From the NCBI GenBank assembly GCA_905182325.1, contig CAJJBD010000011.1:1-47386 (forward strand): a stretch of 47,386 bases of DNA. The letters run 5' to 3'. The DNA is from an uncultured Planktomarina sp. GTDB taxonomy: Bacteria > Pseudomonadota > Alphaproteobacteria > Rhodobacterales > Rhodobacteraceae. Positions 18,466 to 28,488 of the stretch are shown here, piece by piece (positions within the stretch are counted from its first letter, which is position 1; the number at the start of each line of letters is the position of its first letter). The notes beneath the pieces are model-generated. The model was not told the origin of the DNA, searched no databases, and was given only the letters and a program-made list of their open reading frames with translations. The position numbers and the translations under genes are program-made.

Positions 18466-19914
18466 CTATTCGGCAGCTTTGATTTCAAAACCACTAGTGA
18501 TTTGGTCGGTAGGGATAACTGGGTAATCACCGCTAAAGCAAGCGTCGCAATATTGTGGTTCAACGTTGTTGCGATTGCTGCCATTTACAGCTCTATAAAG
18601 TCCATCGAGAGTAATAAACTTTAGACTGTCCACTGCTAAGTGATGGCGCATTTCTTCCTCACTCATGGTTGCTGCTAAAAGTTTTTCTCGTTGGGGTGTG
18701 TCTACTCCATAAAAGCACGGCCATGCAGTTGGTGGACTCGCAATTCTAAAATGCACCTCTGCCGCTCCAGCATCCAATATCATTTCCTTTATTTTTCTAG
18801 AAGTTGTTCCGCGCACCACGCTATCATCTACTAATATTACTCTTTTCCCTTTGATTAACGCCCTATTCACATTCAGTTTTAAGCGGACACCCATATTGCG
18901 GATCTGCTCGCTTGGTTCTATGAACGTTCTTCCGATGTACTGATTGCGAATAATTCCCATCGCGTAGGGAATGTTAGACTCAAGTGCGTAGCCAATTGCC
19001 GCTGGTGTACCGCTGTCTGGTACTGGGCAGACCAGATCAGCGTCTACGGGAGCCTCTTTTGCTAATTCACGTCCTATTGCCTCTCTGGTTTCATACACGC
19101 TACGCCCACCTAAAATGCTGTCAGGACGACTGAAGTAAACATGTTCAAAGATACAAAATCTGGAACGAGCAGGTTTAAAAGGGTAACTACTTTCCAAGCC
19201 CTTTGTAGTAATCACCACCATTTCTCCAGGGTTGATATCCCGTACAAATTCAGCGCCAATAATATCCAGCGCGCAGGTTTCAGAACTTAAAGCCCAAGCA
19301 TCTCCCACCCTGCCCAGAACCAAGGGGCGTACTCCTAGAGGGTCTCGAACTCCTATAAGTTTTGTTCTGGTCATAGCCACTATTGAAAAAGCACCCTCTA
19401 CGCGTCGAAGAGCGTCTTCCATACGTTCTGGAATATTTTGTTGTAAACTTCGTGCCATTAAATGGATGATACATTCACTATCTGATGATGATTGAAAAAT
19501 TGAACCGCGTTCAATTAATTCTTTCCGTAACGCAACAGCGTTTGTAATATTGCCATTATGCGCAATTGCAGCGCCACCCATTGCAAACTCACCAAAAAAG
19601 GGTTGAACATCCCTAATGGCAGTATTGCCTTTCGATCCTGCTGTTGAATAGCGTACGTGACCTATTGCAATATCACCTGGTAGTTGTTCGATCACTTTGG
19701 TGTTTGTAAAATTATCGCGTACGTAGCCAAAGCGTCTAACCGAATTGAACCCTTTTTCTTGGTCGTATGACACAATCCCACCAGCTTCCTGCCCACGATG
19801 TTGGAGGGCGTGTAAACCTAGTGTTGTAAAGTTTGCTGCATCGCGCGTGCCTATAACCCCAAAAACACCACATTCTTCATGCAATTTGTCATCATCAAAA
19901 GGATTTGTTTTCAT
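18466..19914 (-). CDS. purF: Amidophosphoribosyltransferase
   Basis: Catalyses the committed step of purine synthesis, transferring glutamine amide nitrogen to PRPP. The N-terminal nucleophile cysteine in EECGVFGV is preceded by about 14 residues, so it has a Bacillus-type cleaved propeptide. Cysteines in SRFCIFEH, WPCFYG and QYCDAC match the four iron-sulfur ligands of that type. The PRPP loop is VILVDDSVVRGTTS. A TTG at 19968 would extend the frame by 18 residues; I use the ATG at 19914 because relatives begin with a short PFDDDKLHEECG segment. It is the last gene of the dnaB-to-purF run. Confidence 0.95.
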   Translation of the reverse strand: MKTNPFDDDKLHEECGVFGVIGTRDAANFTTLGLHALQHRGQEAGGIVSYDQEKGFNSVRRFGYVRDNFTNTKVIEQLPGDIAIGHVRYSTAGSKGNTAIRDVQPFFGEFAMGGAAIAHNGNITNAVALRKELIERGSIFQSSSDSECIIHLMARSLQQNIPERMEDALRRVEGAFSIVAMTRTKLIGVRDPLGVRPLVLGRVGDAWALSSETCALDIIGAEFVRDINPGEMVVITTKGLESSYPFKPARSRFCIFEHVYFSRPDSILGGRSVYETREAIGRELAKEAPVDADLVCPVPDSGTPAAIGYALESNIPYAMGIIRNQYIGRTFIEPSEQIRNMGVRLKLNVNRALIKGKRVILVDDSVVRGTTSRKIKEMILDAGAAEVHFRIASPPTAWPCFYGVDTPQREKLLAATMSEEEMRHHLAVDSLKFITLDGLYRAVNGSNRNNVEPQYCDACFSGDYPVIPTDQITSGFEIKAAE

Positions 19915-20095
19915 TTGGCCAAGCTGTTTGTTCAAGCTAGAGGCTCCAATCACTGATGTATCAACCAATTTATTACCGTGTTCTAATCAAGGTTATACTT
20001 TTCTACTTCAAGCGTTGTTGGCTTGATTGCAAGTTTATAGCTACCGGATTTGTAAAACTTGTATTTTAATTACTCCAAAATGCTATTTAAACTTT

Positions 20096-20650
20096 TTATT
20101 GACTACATTCCTCTATCAACTGGTCATATTGTATGCGGACCCAATCCAGGGCGGCCTCTGGGTTTTGATTTTTGAAGTCATCAGCATAATATTGAAAAAT
20201 AGTAGCAGTTTTTGATGTCTCTATAACAGTAACATCTTGATTTGGCATGACTGTGAAATATACAAAAAAAACGACTATAACCAATATAATTCCACGGCAG
20301 ATACCAAATATGAAACCTAAATTTTTGTCTAAACCGCGCAAGATTGATTTTTGCACTATTGATGAAAATAACGGTGTAAATATTGAGACTACCAATAAAG
20401 CTATTGCAAAAATAATTGCAAAACTAGCTAAAATCAATAATTCACAACTGTCACCTAGTATGTCTCCTATGTATGGTAACTGTCGGACTATGGGTTGTGC
20501 TACGTCTGCAAAAATAAAGGCCAATATAGCTGCAAAAACCCAGCCTGCTATGGCTGTACCTTCTCTGACCAAGCCTCTTGAGTAGGCAAGTATGGCAGAA
20601 AGCGCGATAATAACTATCACGCCAAAGTCTACTATTGTGAAACCTTCCAA
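20096..20650 (-). CDS. cvpA: CvpA-family membrane protein
   Basis: An inner-membrane protein of 184 residues with about four hydrophobic helices and the family core YSRGLVREGTAIAGW near the start and GLDKNLGFIFGICRGI in the middle. The E. coli homologue is named for colicin V production and lies beside purF; its molecular role is not settled. Here it sits between radA (25 bases upstream) and purF (181 bases downstream) on the same strand, matching that conserved pairing. Confidence 0.88.
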   Translation of the reverse strand: MEGFTIVDFGVIVIIALSAILAYSRGLVREGTAIAGWVFAAILAFIFADVAQPIVRQLPYIGDILGDSCELLILASFAIIFAIALLVVSIFTPLFSSIVQKSILRGLDKNLGFIFGICRGIILVIVVFFVYFTVMPNQDVTVIETSKTATIFQYYADDFKNQNPEAALDWVRIQYDQLIEECSQ

Positions 20651-20674
20651 GGGCCGCCTCCCAGTTATATTAAA

Positions 20675-22033
20675 TTAGCTAGACCCAAATAATTCTTGAA
20701 TAAAGTCAACTAAATTTACCATTTCTAACATTTTCATACCAGTTATTTCCCCATTTTTTTTCGAAATTGGGGTTATAGCTCTACAAAAACCAAGTTTTTG
20801 AGCTTCTTTCAACCTACTTTCAGATTGAGATACTGGACGCAATGATGCAGAAAGAGAAATTTCGCCAAATATAACCGTATCCGTTGCTAATGGTTTATTC
20901 TCGCGTGCAGAAACTAAAGCTGCGGCTACGGCAAGATCTGCGGCTGGTTCTGTGACGCGCATACCACCGGCTACATTTAAGTATACGTCTAGTCCGGAAA
21001 ATGGGATGCCACAGCGTGATTCCAAAACTGCCAAAATCATTGCCAATCGCTGGCCATCCCAGCCAACTACACTTCTACGTGGCTGGCCATGGGGCGATGG
21101 TGCTACTAATGCTTGAAATTCGCATAAAACTGGTCGGGTTCCCTCTATCCCAGCAAAAACTGCTGCACCAGGCGTAGGTTCACGACGTTCTGCTAAAAAT
21201 AAAGCTGATGGATTTTTGACTTCTACGAGTCCTTTTCCAGTCATTTCAAATACACCGATTTCATCGCTTGGGCCGAAACGATTTTTTACAGCTCTGAGTA
21301 GCCGAAACTGGTGATTGCGCTCCCCCTCAAAATATAAAACTGTATCGACCATATGCTCTACAATTCGGGGCCCTGCAATTTGGCCATCTTTAGTTACGTG
21401 CCCCACCATAATTACAGAGACACCCCTGCGCTTAGCATAACTTGTTAGCTCGTGTGCTGATGAGCGGACCTGGCTTACAGACCCTGGCGCAGATTCTATA
21501 TGATCCACCCACATTGTTTGAATCGAGTCTATTATTACTAAGTTTGGTTTTTCGTGATCCAAAGTTGTCAGAATATTTCGAAGATTAGTTTCCGCTGCAA
21601 GAATTACTGGGCTGTCAGTGAGGTTTAATCGTTGGGCGCGCATTCTGATTTGCGCGGTAGCTTCTTCCCCTGAAATATAAATAACTTTCAGACCATTTCG
21701 GGCAAACCGAGCCGCAGCCTGTAAGAGTAATGTTGATTTACCAATACCCGGATCACCCCCTACGAGTACTGCACTGGCATCAACCAAACCACCACCAAGA
21801 ACTTGGTCAAGCTCTGCTACGCCTGATTTTGTACGTGCTGGTGGATACTCTTCTGTAGATAAATCGGTCAAAGTTATAAGGCTGCCCCTTTTCCCGCCAA
21901 GTGTTTTGCTAGGTCCGGTAGCTAAGGGCCCCTCATCAGAGAGTGTGTTCCATGACCCACAGCTGTCACATTGGCCTGACCATTTGCTATGAGCTGCGCT
22001 ACATTTTGTGCATGAATATAAAGATTTTGCCAT
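20675..22033 (-). CDS. radA: DNA repair protein RadA
   Basis: A RecA-like branch-migration ATPase used in recombinational repair. It has an N-terminal zinc finger with C8, C11, C22 and C25, Walker A GGDPGIGKST (92-101), the RadA-specific KNRFG motif in the middle, and a C-terminal Lon-like domain. The length of 452 residues is normal. It is co-directional with mlaF and cvpA. Confidence 0.95.
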   Translation of the reverse strand: MAKSLYSCTKCSAAHSKWSGQCDSCGSWNTLSDEGPLATGPSKTLGGKRGSLITLTDLSTEEYPPARTKSGVAELDQVLGGGLVDASAVLVGGDPGIGKSTLLLQAAARFARNGLKVIYISGEEATAQIRMRAQRLNLTDSPVILAAETNLRNILTTLDHEKPNLVIIDSIQTMWVDHIESAPGSVSQVRSSAHELTSYAKRRGVSVIMVGHVTKDGQIAGPRIVEHMVDTVLYFEGERNHQFRLLRAVKNRFGPSDEIGVFEMTGKGLVEVKNPSALFLAERREPTPGAAVFAGIEGTRPVLCEFQALVAPSPHGQPRRSVVGWDGQRLAMILAVLESRCGIPFSGLDVYLNVAGGMRVTEPAADLAVAAALVSARENKPLATDTVIFGEISLSASLRPVSQSESRLKEAQKLGFCRAITPISKKNGEITGMKMLEMVNLVDFIQELFGSS

Positions 22034-22162
22034 GAAGGGCCCTATATTTGACTATTAAAAACATAATAGAATAACATTTTTGTTCACTAAAAGTGTATTA
22101 AGATAATAAGTTTAATTTTGTTAAAATTGTTTTTGTTTGTGTTCCTTTACCGAATACCTTTT

Positions 22163-22909
22163 CTAACGAATTGTTTTAATAGGGCCCTCCACACTGCCAT
22201 TTACGAATTGGTCCACGTAAGCATTCCCGCTGTTTGTCAGGTCAGAGCGTGATCCGCACCATTGAATTTTACCGTCATGCAGCATTGCCACTTGGTCGGC
22301 TATAGCCATGACGGAGGTCATGTCGTGGGTTATTGTCATTGCTGTAACGCCTAGTTCAACTACTATCTCTCGGATCAATTCATTGATCACTCCGGACATA
22401 ATGGGGTCCAGACCCGTGGTGGGTTCATCGAAAAAAATAATTTCAGGATCTGTAGCTATTGCGCGTGCTAAACTGACCCTTTTTTGCATCCCACCAGACA
22501 ATTCGGCGGGATACTTATCTGCAACGCTTGGGCCCAAACCAACGCGGCGCAATTTTTGTATGGCGATCTCCCGAGCTTCGTCTTTTGGTCGTTTTTGGTT
22601 ACCCCGTTGAAGTCGAAACGCTACGTTTTTCCATACAGGTAGCGAGTCAAATAATGCACCCCCTTGGAATAGCATCCCAAAACGCTCCAGGAACTGGTTG
22701 TTTTTAGTTTGATTGACGTCAACACCATCCACAAATATTTTTCCGCTATCGGGTTTGATTAGGCCTAGCGCAGTTTTAATCAGCACAGATTTCCCAGTGC
22801 CTGATCCACCGATGATTACCATGCTTTGCGCTAATTTTACTTTTAGATTAACTCCACATAATACATTGTTGTTATTAAATGATTTTTTAATGTTATTAAA
22901 ATCTATCAT
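22163..22909 (-). CDS. mlaF: ABC transporter ATP-binding protein, MlaF type
   Basis: The ATPase of a phospholipid (Mla/Ttg2) type transporter that maintains outer-membrane lipid asymmetry. It has Walker A GGSGTGKSV, Q-loop MLFQGGALFDSLPVW, signature LSGGMQKRVSLARA and Walker B IIFFDEPTTGLDP; the GGALFDSL and GGMQKR forms are characteristic of MlaF. The start overlaps the mlaE stop by four bases. No mlaD (MCE substrate-binding) gene follows; radA comes next. Confidence 0.92.
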   Translation of the reverse strand: MIDFNNIKKSFNNNNVLCGVNLKVKLAQSMVIIGGSGTGKSVLIKTALGLIKPDSGKIFVDGVDVNQTKNNQFLERFGMLFQGGALFDSLPVWKNVAFRLQRGNQKRPKDEAREIAIQKLRRVGLGPSVADKYPAELSGGMQKRVSLARAIATDPEIIFFDEPTTGLDPIMSGVINELIREIVVELGVTAMTITHDMTSVMAIADQVAMLHDGKIQWCGSRSDLTNSGNAYVDQFVNGSVEGPIKTIR

Positions 22910-23688
22910 GCAGTAAACAATAACGCAGTGAGCAAAAAATTTATTGCTAAAATTAATACTGCGGCTGCTTGTACGGAGGATTTGGTGGCTCTACCAACAC
23001 CCTGAGCACCGTGGGTAGAGTTTACTCCAAAGTAACAACCCATTAGTGTAGCTATTAAGCCAAAAGCTGCGCCCTTGACTAGAGATGATAAAATGTCAGC
23101 AGCAGTTAAGAAGTGGACGGTACTAAGGATATAATTGGTAGGATTGAAACCTAGGCTTTGGGTTGAAACTAGAAACCCACCAAAAACACCAAGACTATCA
23201 GCGACCAAGACTAAAATCGGTCCAGTTAAAATTCCCGCTAAAACTCTTGGCATAATTAGGTATTTCATTGGATTCGTTGAAAGTGTGACGAGAGCGTCAA
23301 TTTGTTCCGTTACCTTCATTGTCGCAAGTTCAGCCGCTATCGAACTTGTAACGCGCGCAGAAATCATTAGCCCAACCAAAACTGGACCAAGTTCTCTGAC
23401 CATACCAATTGCAACTATTTGCGGAACGACTTCCGTAGCATTGAAACGGGAACCTCCTGAATAAATTTGTAACGCTAATGCTGCGCCAGTAAAAGTTGCT
23501 GTGAGGCCCACTACAGGAATAGACAGGTAACCTATATTGAATATATTTGTTATAATTTCGCGGAAATAAAACGGGGGACGTGTAATATATGAAAATGTCT
23601 GTCCGGCAAATATGGAAACCTTCCCAGTAGATATTAAAAACTGTAGAAAAAAACGTCCAATATCAGCAACTATTTTAAATAAACTCAT
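22906..23688 (-). CDS. mlaE: MlaE-family ABC transporter permease
   Basis: The membrane subunit partnering MlaF: 260 residues, about five or six hydrophobic helices, with the conserved REL GPVL and ARVTSSIAAELATMKVTEQID coupling region. It overlaps mlaF by four bases and starts two bases after alr, so the three are probably translated from one message. The lipid cargo is inferred from the family. Confidence 0.92.
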   Translation of the reverse strand: MSLFKIVADIGRFFLQFLISTGKVSIFAGQTFSYITRPPFYFREIITNIFNIGYLSIPVVGLTATFTGAALALQIYSGGSRFNATEVVPQIVAIGMVRELGPVLVGLMISARVTSSIAAELATMKVTEQIDALVTLSTNPMKYLIMPRVLAGILTGPILVLVADSLGVFGGFLVSTQSLGFNPTNYILSTVHFLTAADILSSLVKGAAFGLIATLMGCYFGVNSTHGAQGVGRATKSSVQAAAVLILAINFLLTALLFTA

Positions 23689-23690
23689 TA

Positions 23691-24734
23691 TTACTCGCTC
23701 ACATATCGTCTATTGTATCGTGAACCTAAGGAAGTGAGTATTTCGTACCCAATAGTGCCTGCCATACCTGCGAGATCATCAATATTTTGGTATTTGCTTA
23801 TTATTTCAAGATCATTTGGATCATATTCTAAATGAGTTATGTCGACACCAATCATGTCCATAGAAACTCGTCCAGCTATCTGGCAGACTTTATCGCCTGC
23901 CCAAACCTTTCCTTTAGATGAAATTGTTCGCATTAGCCCATCGGCATAACCTGCTGCTACGGTTGCAATACGCGATGGCACATCAGCTTTCCATGTACAG
24001 CCATATCCTACTGTTTCGCCAATTTCTATGTCACGTATTTGAATTACTGGTAGAGACAATTGTATCACTTGGTTAGAGTCTGAAAATGGAAACCCACCAT
24101 AAAGGCCTATCCCAGGTCGAGTCATATCAAAATGATAATTGGGACCCAACAGGATCCCACCTGTTGCAGATAAAGAGCGTTTCAGGTTCAAGCCATCAGT
24201 CATTGATCTAAAAATGTTAAGTTGTTTTTGGTTCATGGGATGGTCTGGCTCGTCAGCACAGGCCAGGTGGCTCATTACTAATTCAGGTTTGAGTGTGATC
24301 ACCATTTCGCGAACAGCGTCCCACTCTGATGGCTCCATTCCCAACCTGTTCATTCCGGTATCAAGTTGTACACCAAATGGGTAGCCCGGCAGTGTTTCAA
24401 CATGGCGGGTGAGCTGATTGAAAGAATTTAACAATGGAATCAAATTTAGGTCGTGGATTATTTCTGTGTCCCCACGCATATGGCCTGAAAAGATAAAAAT
24501 ATTTACATCTTCAGTTATCTCCATCCGAATTGCTGCGGCTTCTTCGGCTGCCGCCACAAAAAACTGTCGGACACCTGCTTGGTAGAGTGCTTGCGCCACT
24601 CGACCTGCGTCTAGCCCGTAGCCATCTGCCTTAACTACTGCTGCTGTTTCTACTTTTTTTGCGCTCAGTTGGTCCAGGGCAGTCCAATTGTTTGAAATAC
24701 CTTTAAGATTGATTGTCAGGTTGCCAATGCTCAT
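23691..24734 (-). CDS. alr: Alanine racemase
   Basis: A PLP enzyme that makes D-alanine for peptidoglycan. The cofactor lysine is K35 in AVVKADGYGLD, and the second-site tyrosine lies in GYGCTWKAD. A downstream IATVAAGYADG segment and the C-terminal domain with GRVSMDMIGVD are typical. The length of 347 residues is normal. It follows dnaB and precedes mlaE on the same strand. Confidence 0.94.
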   Translation of the reverse strand: MSIGNLTINLKGISNNWTALDQLSAKKVETAAVVKADGYGLDAGRVAQALYQAGVRQFFVAAAEEAAAIRMEITEDVNIFIFSGHMRGDTEIIHDLNLIPLLNSFNQLTRHVETLPGYPFGVQLDTGMNRLGMEPSEWDAVREMVITLKPELVMSHLACADEPDHPMNQKQLNIFRSMTDGLNLKRSLSATGGILLGPNYHFDMTRPGIGLYGGFPFSDSNQVIQLSLPVIQIRDIEIGETVGYGCTWKADVPSRIATVAAGYADGLMRTISSKGKVWAGDKVCQIAGRVSMDMIGVDITHLEYDPNDLEIISKYQNIDDLAGMAGTIGYEILTSLGSRYNRRYVSE

Positions 24735-24814
24735 CTCACCTTGTGATCTTGCTTCGACTGGTGGGTCAAGTAAATTATGAGGTTTTCATATAAACTTTTA
24801 AGAAAATACTTTGA

Positions 24815-26308
24815 TCAGAATTGATCTTCTTTTGTTTGTTGCCACGGCTTCACTATATTTCCAAAACGTGTAAATTGACCTTCAAAACTGAGCTCAACGC
24901 TGCCTATAGGCCCATGCCGCTGTTTTCCTATTACAACTTCCGCCCTACCATGGAGTCGTTCCATTTCTTCTTGCCAGATCACCATTTTATCTAGTTCATT
25001 ATCTCCAGGCTTTTCTCGTTCCTTATAATACTCTTCACGAAACACAAACATCACCACATCAGAGTCTTGCTCAATCGAGCCAGACTCGCGAAGATCCGAC
25101 AGTTGTGGGCGTTTGTCTTCGCGGTTCTCCACTTGCCGCGATAACTGTGATAGAGCAATCACTGGTATATTTAATTCCTTTGCTATCGCTTTCAACCCCA
25201 TAGTTATTTCCGATATTTCGTTTACTCGGTTTTCTGTTCGACCTGCGCCGCGCACTAGTTGTAAGTAGTCAACGAATAAAGCGTCTAGGCCGTGAGTCCG
25301 CTTCAATCGGCGAGCACGAGCCGCGAGCTGGCTAATTTGCAGGGCTGGAGTATCATCTATAAATAGCGGTGCCGCCTCTAATTCTTTCGCTGCATCGACT
25401 ATGCGTCGAAATTCACTTTCAGTGAAATCACCGCGCCTAATCTGGTTCGATGGGATTTCTGCTACCTCTGATAAAATTCTTGTAGCTAATTGCTCAGCGG
25501 ACATTTCAAGACTAAAAAATCCAACAACTCCACCGTCAATAGCTCCCTCCTCACCGGAAGCGGTTATGCCCTTTTTATATGCTCGGGCTATGTTGAACGC
25601 TATGTTGGTTGCTAATGAAGTCTTACCCATTGAGGGCCGCCCAGCTAAAATAAGTAAGTCAGATGGATGTAAGCCACCAAGTTTTTTGTCTAAGTCCGTA
25701 AGGCCTGTTGCAACGCCGGCTAAACCACCATCCCTCTGGTAGGCGGCGTTTGCCACTTTAACAGCATCTGTCACTGCAGTCAGAAAGGATTGGAAACCTT
25801 GATTTGTCTGACCTTGTACGGCAAGCGCATAAAGCTTTTGCTCTGCCTCAATAATTTGTTCTTTTGGCTCACTTTCAAGATCTACTCTGGTGGCTTTCGC
25901 TGCTATGTCATTTCCAACAGTTATCAATTCACGTCGAATAGCCAAGTCATGTATCATTTCAGCATAGTCGCGTACGGCAAAAGATGAGATTGCTGCGCCT
26001 GCCAGCCTTATTAAGTAAGCAGGCCCCCCCAGTTCCGCTAACCCGGCATCCTCGGCCATAAATGTTTTCAAAGTAACTGGGCTTGCAAGATTATTTTTTT
26101 TAATTCTAGCGCTCGCTACCTCAAAAATTCTGGCGTGCACTGGATCATAGAAATGATCAGGTTCGATAACTGAAGCTATACGGTCAAAAAGGTCATTGTT
26201 TGTGAGTAGAGCACCTAAAAGCTGCTGTTCTGCCTCAATTGAGTGAGGAAAATAACTTAAAGCCTCAGAGGGTTCCTCTAATGTTGGCAGTGCTGAAACT
26301 TCATTCAT
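24815..26308 (-). CDS. dnaB: Replicative DNA helicase DnaB
   Basis: A hexameric 5'-3' helicase of the replication fork. The N-terminal domain begins around PHSIEAEQQLLGALL; the RecA-like motor has Walker A AGRPSMGKTS, FFSLEMSAEQL and a Walker B-like FVDYLQLVRG. The length of 497 residues is normal, with no intein. A strong AGGAGAGG site precedes the ATG. Two DnaA boxes lie in the gap upstream. Confidence 0.96.
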   Translation of the reverse strand: MNEVSALPTLEEPSEALSYFPHSIEAEQQLLGALLTNNDLFDRIASVIEPDHFYDPVHARIFEVASARIKKNNLASPVTLKTFMAEDAGLAELGGPAYLIRLAGAAISSFAVRDYAEMIHDLAIRRELITVGNDIAAKATRVDLESEPKEQIIEAEQKLYALAVQGQTNQGFQSFLTAVTDAVKVANAAYQRDGGLAGVATGLTDLDKKLGGLHPSDLLILAGRPSMGKTSLATNIAFNIARAYKKGITASGEEGAIDGGVVGFFSLEMSAEQLATRILSEVAEIPSNQIRRGDFTESEFRRIVDAAKELEAAPLFIDDTPALQISQLAARARRLKRTHGLDALFVDYLQLVRGAGRTENRVNEISEITMGLKAIAKELNIPVIALSQLSRQVENREDKRPQLSDLRESGSIEQDSDVVMFVFREEYYKEREKPGDNELDKMVIWQEEMERLHGRAEVVIGKQRHGPIGSVELSFEGQFTRFGNIVKPWQQTKEDQF

Positions 26309-26382
26309 TAACCTCTCCTATCTAGAAAGTGGTTAAAACAAAATAATCACTTTGGCTATCTACAATACTTCTGTGTAAAGTA

Positions 26383-26391
26383 TGTGGATAA
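26383..26391 (-). promoter_or_regulatory. Perfect DnaA box upstream of dnaB
   Basis: The plus strand reads TGTGGATAA, so TTATCCACA lies on the minus strand, 75 bases upstream of the dnaB start and in its coding orientation. With the box at 26503 it brackets a very A+T-rich stretch (about 26409-26491). The sequence match is exact. A regulatory role for DnaA at dnaB, or an origin-like element, is inferred. Confidence 0.5.
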
Positions 26392-26502
26392 GGTGGGATT
26401 TGGGCTATTTTTTTTAAAATAATGGATGGGAAAAACAACATCTGGTAGTCCGTCAGTACCTATTTAAATATTAAAGGTATTTATTTTAAAAAGCCATGGC
26501 AC

Positions 26503-26511
26503 TTATCCACA
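26503..26511 (+). promoter_or_regulatory. Perfect DnaA box, second of the pair
   Basis: The exact consensus TTATCCACA, oriented opposite to the box at 26383. It overlaps a short symmetry (CACTT before, AAGTG after) and is followed at 26514-26521 by the palindrome GTGTACAC. It lies 33 bases past the pyrE stop, in the 236-base gap between pyrE and dnaB. Confidence 0.5.
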
Positions 26512-26544
26512 AAGTGTACACAGACATGTCCAGATATTTTTATC

Positions 26545-27222
26545 TTACTTCGTGTATTTTTTTTGCCAAGCCTCCGGGGAGTTAAGGAAGGAGTTAACTT
26601 CAAATAATGTATGCTCATCAAATATTTTTTGCTTTTTTGCTTCAGTCAAAATATCCCACCATGTACATAAGGAATGCAGCTTAATTCCATGTTGTCCCAA
26701 TGTTTTTTCTGTTTCTGGGAAAATACCATAATAAAATATTACTGCTGTATGAGCGCAAGTGGCTCCAGTTTCTCGAATGGCATTCACAAATGAAATTTTT
26801 GATCCACCGTCTGTGGTAAGGTCTTCGACTAATAGTACCTGTTGGCCTTTGCTCATGACGCCCTCAATTCGAGAATTCTTACCATAACCCTTCGCTTTCT
26901 TTCGGACATAAGTCATTGGCAGCGCCATACGCTCTGCCACTAGAGCTGCAAATGGTATACCGGCTGTTTCACCGCCTGCGATGTTGTCAAAGCTTTCCAA
27001 TCCGGCATCGCGCATCACAGTAATGGTTAAATAATCCATTAGCGTGCTGCGAATGCGGGGAAAAGAGATTAACTTCCTGCAATCGATATATGTGGGTGAT
27101 GGTTTGCCTGACGCAAGAATGAAGGGTTCCGTGGCATTGAAGTGTACCGCCTTTATTTCAAGAAGCATTTGAGCAGTTAAGCGCGCTATTTCATTACGTT
27201 CGGGATAATTTCCTGTGAGCAT
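26545..27222 (-). CDS. pyrE: Orotate phosphoribosyltransferase
   Basis: Converts orotate and PRPP to OMP in pyrimidine synthesis. The 225-residue chain carries the PRPP-binding motif [13 protein letters not shown] and the catalytic lysine region [10 protein letters not shown]. It lies 26 bases after pyrC on the same strand, so the two consecutive-pathway genes form one unit. Confidence 0.95.
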   Translation of the reverse strand: MLTGNYPERNEIARLTAQMLLEIKAVHFNATEPFILASGKPSPTYIDCRKLISFPRIRSTLMDYLTITVMRDAGLESFDNIAGGETAGIPFAALVAERMALPMTYVRKKAKGYGKNSRIEGVMSKGQQVLLVEDLTTDGGSKISFVNAIRETGATCAHTAVIFYYGIFPETEKTLGQHGIKLHSLCTWWDILTEAKKQKIFDEHTLFEVNSFLNSPEAWQKKYTK

Positions 27223-27248
27223 TTTTAAGTATTAATCCTATTTTTTAC

Positions 27249-28289
27249 TTAACTGGTTACCTGCCAGTGGATATCAATATTTGGATCGAAGATAGTTACT
27301 GGACCGTCATCAGTTTTGATTTGGTGTGGAAAGGTGACTGGCAAACCTTTAGTGAGAGTAATTTTACCTTTATTTGTTGGCAAGCCGTAGAAATTAGATC
27401 CAAAAATGGAGGTAAAGCCCTCCAACTTGTTCAGAGCATTAGCTCGGTCAAAAACTTCGGCAAGGCAGGGTATACTATTGGTGGCGGTATAAATACCTGC
27501 GCAGCCACAACTGCTTTCTTTAGTTTTATCAACATGAGGTGCACTATCAGTTCCCAAAAAATAACACGGGTTGCCACTTGTGGCTGCTTCAAGTAGCGAA
27601 AGTCGATGTTTTTCTCGTTTAGGCACAGGTAGACAATAATAATGTGGACGAATGCCACCGGCTAACATGTTATTGCGATTGATCATTAAATGATGGGTTG
27701 TGATTGTAGCCGCTAATTTGCCTGGGTCGGACTTGGCATAATTAGCTCCTTCGGTGGTGGTAATATGTTCCATCACAACTTTCAAACTGGGCAATCTCTG
27801 CCGTATTGGATCCAGAATTTTATCAATAAAAACAGATTCACGATCAAAAATATCAACATCGTGGTTGGCAACCTCGCCATGTACGCACATGGGCATTCCT
27901 ATATCTGCCATACATTCCAAAACTGGTTGCAACTTTTCAAAGTTTTGCACTCCGAGTAGGGAATTGGTTGTAGCACCAGCAGGATAAAGCTTTGCTGATA
28001 ACACTAATCCTGAGGCATATGCCCGTTTAATGTCATTAGGATCTGTTTTCTCAGTAAGATAAAGGGTCATAAGGGGCTCAAAATCAGAGCCATGGGGGAG
28101 GGCGGATTTTATGCGTTCTTTATATTCCATTGCTTGTTTATAAGTGATCACTGGCGTGGAAAGGTTTGGCATTATAAGCGCCCGCGCAAATTCACGCGCA
28201 CTTTCAGGTGCCACTGCAGCTAGCAATGCCCCATCGCGTAGGTGAAGGTGCCAATCATCAGGTTGGGTAATTGTCAGGCTGGTTGTCAT
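27249..28289 (-). CDS. pyrC: Dihydroorotase
   Basis: A zinc amidohydrolase that closes carbamoyl-aspartate to dihydroorotate. Metal ligands are seen in [10 protein letters not shown] (H14, H16), the carbamylated lysine in [10 protein letters not shown], histidines in CVHGEV and MEHITT, and the aspartate in GTDSAPH. At 346 residues it matches the E. coli-type (class II) enzyme. pyrE follows directly. Confidence 0.95.
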   Translation of the reverse strand: MTTSLTITQPDDWHLHLRDGALLAAVAPESAREFARALIMPNLSTPVITYKQAMEYKERIKSALPHGSDFEPLMTLYLTEKTDPNDIKRAYASGLVLSAKLYPAGATTNSLLGVQNFEKLQPVLECMADIGMPMCVHGEVANHDVDIFDRESVFIDKILDPIRQRLPSLKVVMEHITTTEGANYAKSDPGKLAATITTHHLMINRNNMLAGGIRPHYYCLPVPKREKHRLSLLEAATSGNPCYFLGTDSAPHVDKTKESSCGCAGIYTATNSIPCLAEVFDRANALNKLEGFTSIFGSNFYGLPTNKGKITLTKGLPVTFPHQIKTDDGPVTIFDPNIDIHWQVTS

Positions 28290-28429
28290 GTGGTCTCTTT
28301 AACAATGCTAACAATATCCTGCCAGACAAATATCTGAGGAAAATTTTTTATATATAATTTTAATATTAAGAAATGCTTTTTTTTAATAAGGCAAAAGTTT
28401 ACCTTTCAAATTTCCTTGTATGGCGTTGA

Positions 28430-28459
28430 TTGGCTTAGCGTGTTATTTGTATTTATAAT
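28430..28459 (+). promoter_or_regulatory. Candidate promoter for the small membrane protein gene
   Basis: The consensus -10 TATAAT (28454-28459) is preceded after 18 bases by TTGGCT (28430-28435), which matches the -35 consensus at four positions. Transcription would start about 25 bases before the ATG at 28489. It lies in the divergent gap next to pyrC. Confidence 0.4.
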
Positions 28460-28488
28460 CTAACAGGTCAAATGGTAGGATTAATTCG

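Noticed and set aside
20247-20585. 112-codon frame antisense to cvpA
   Set aside because: A mirror of the cvpA codons with no start signal; cvpA itself is clearly the gene.
26309-26544. Full chromosomal replication origin
   Set aside because: Only two DnaA boxes are visible and no dnaA, parAB or hemE marker is near; kept as a regulatory or origin-like finding only.
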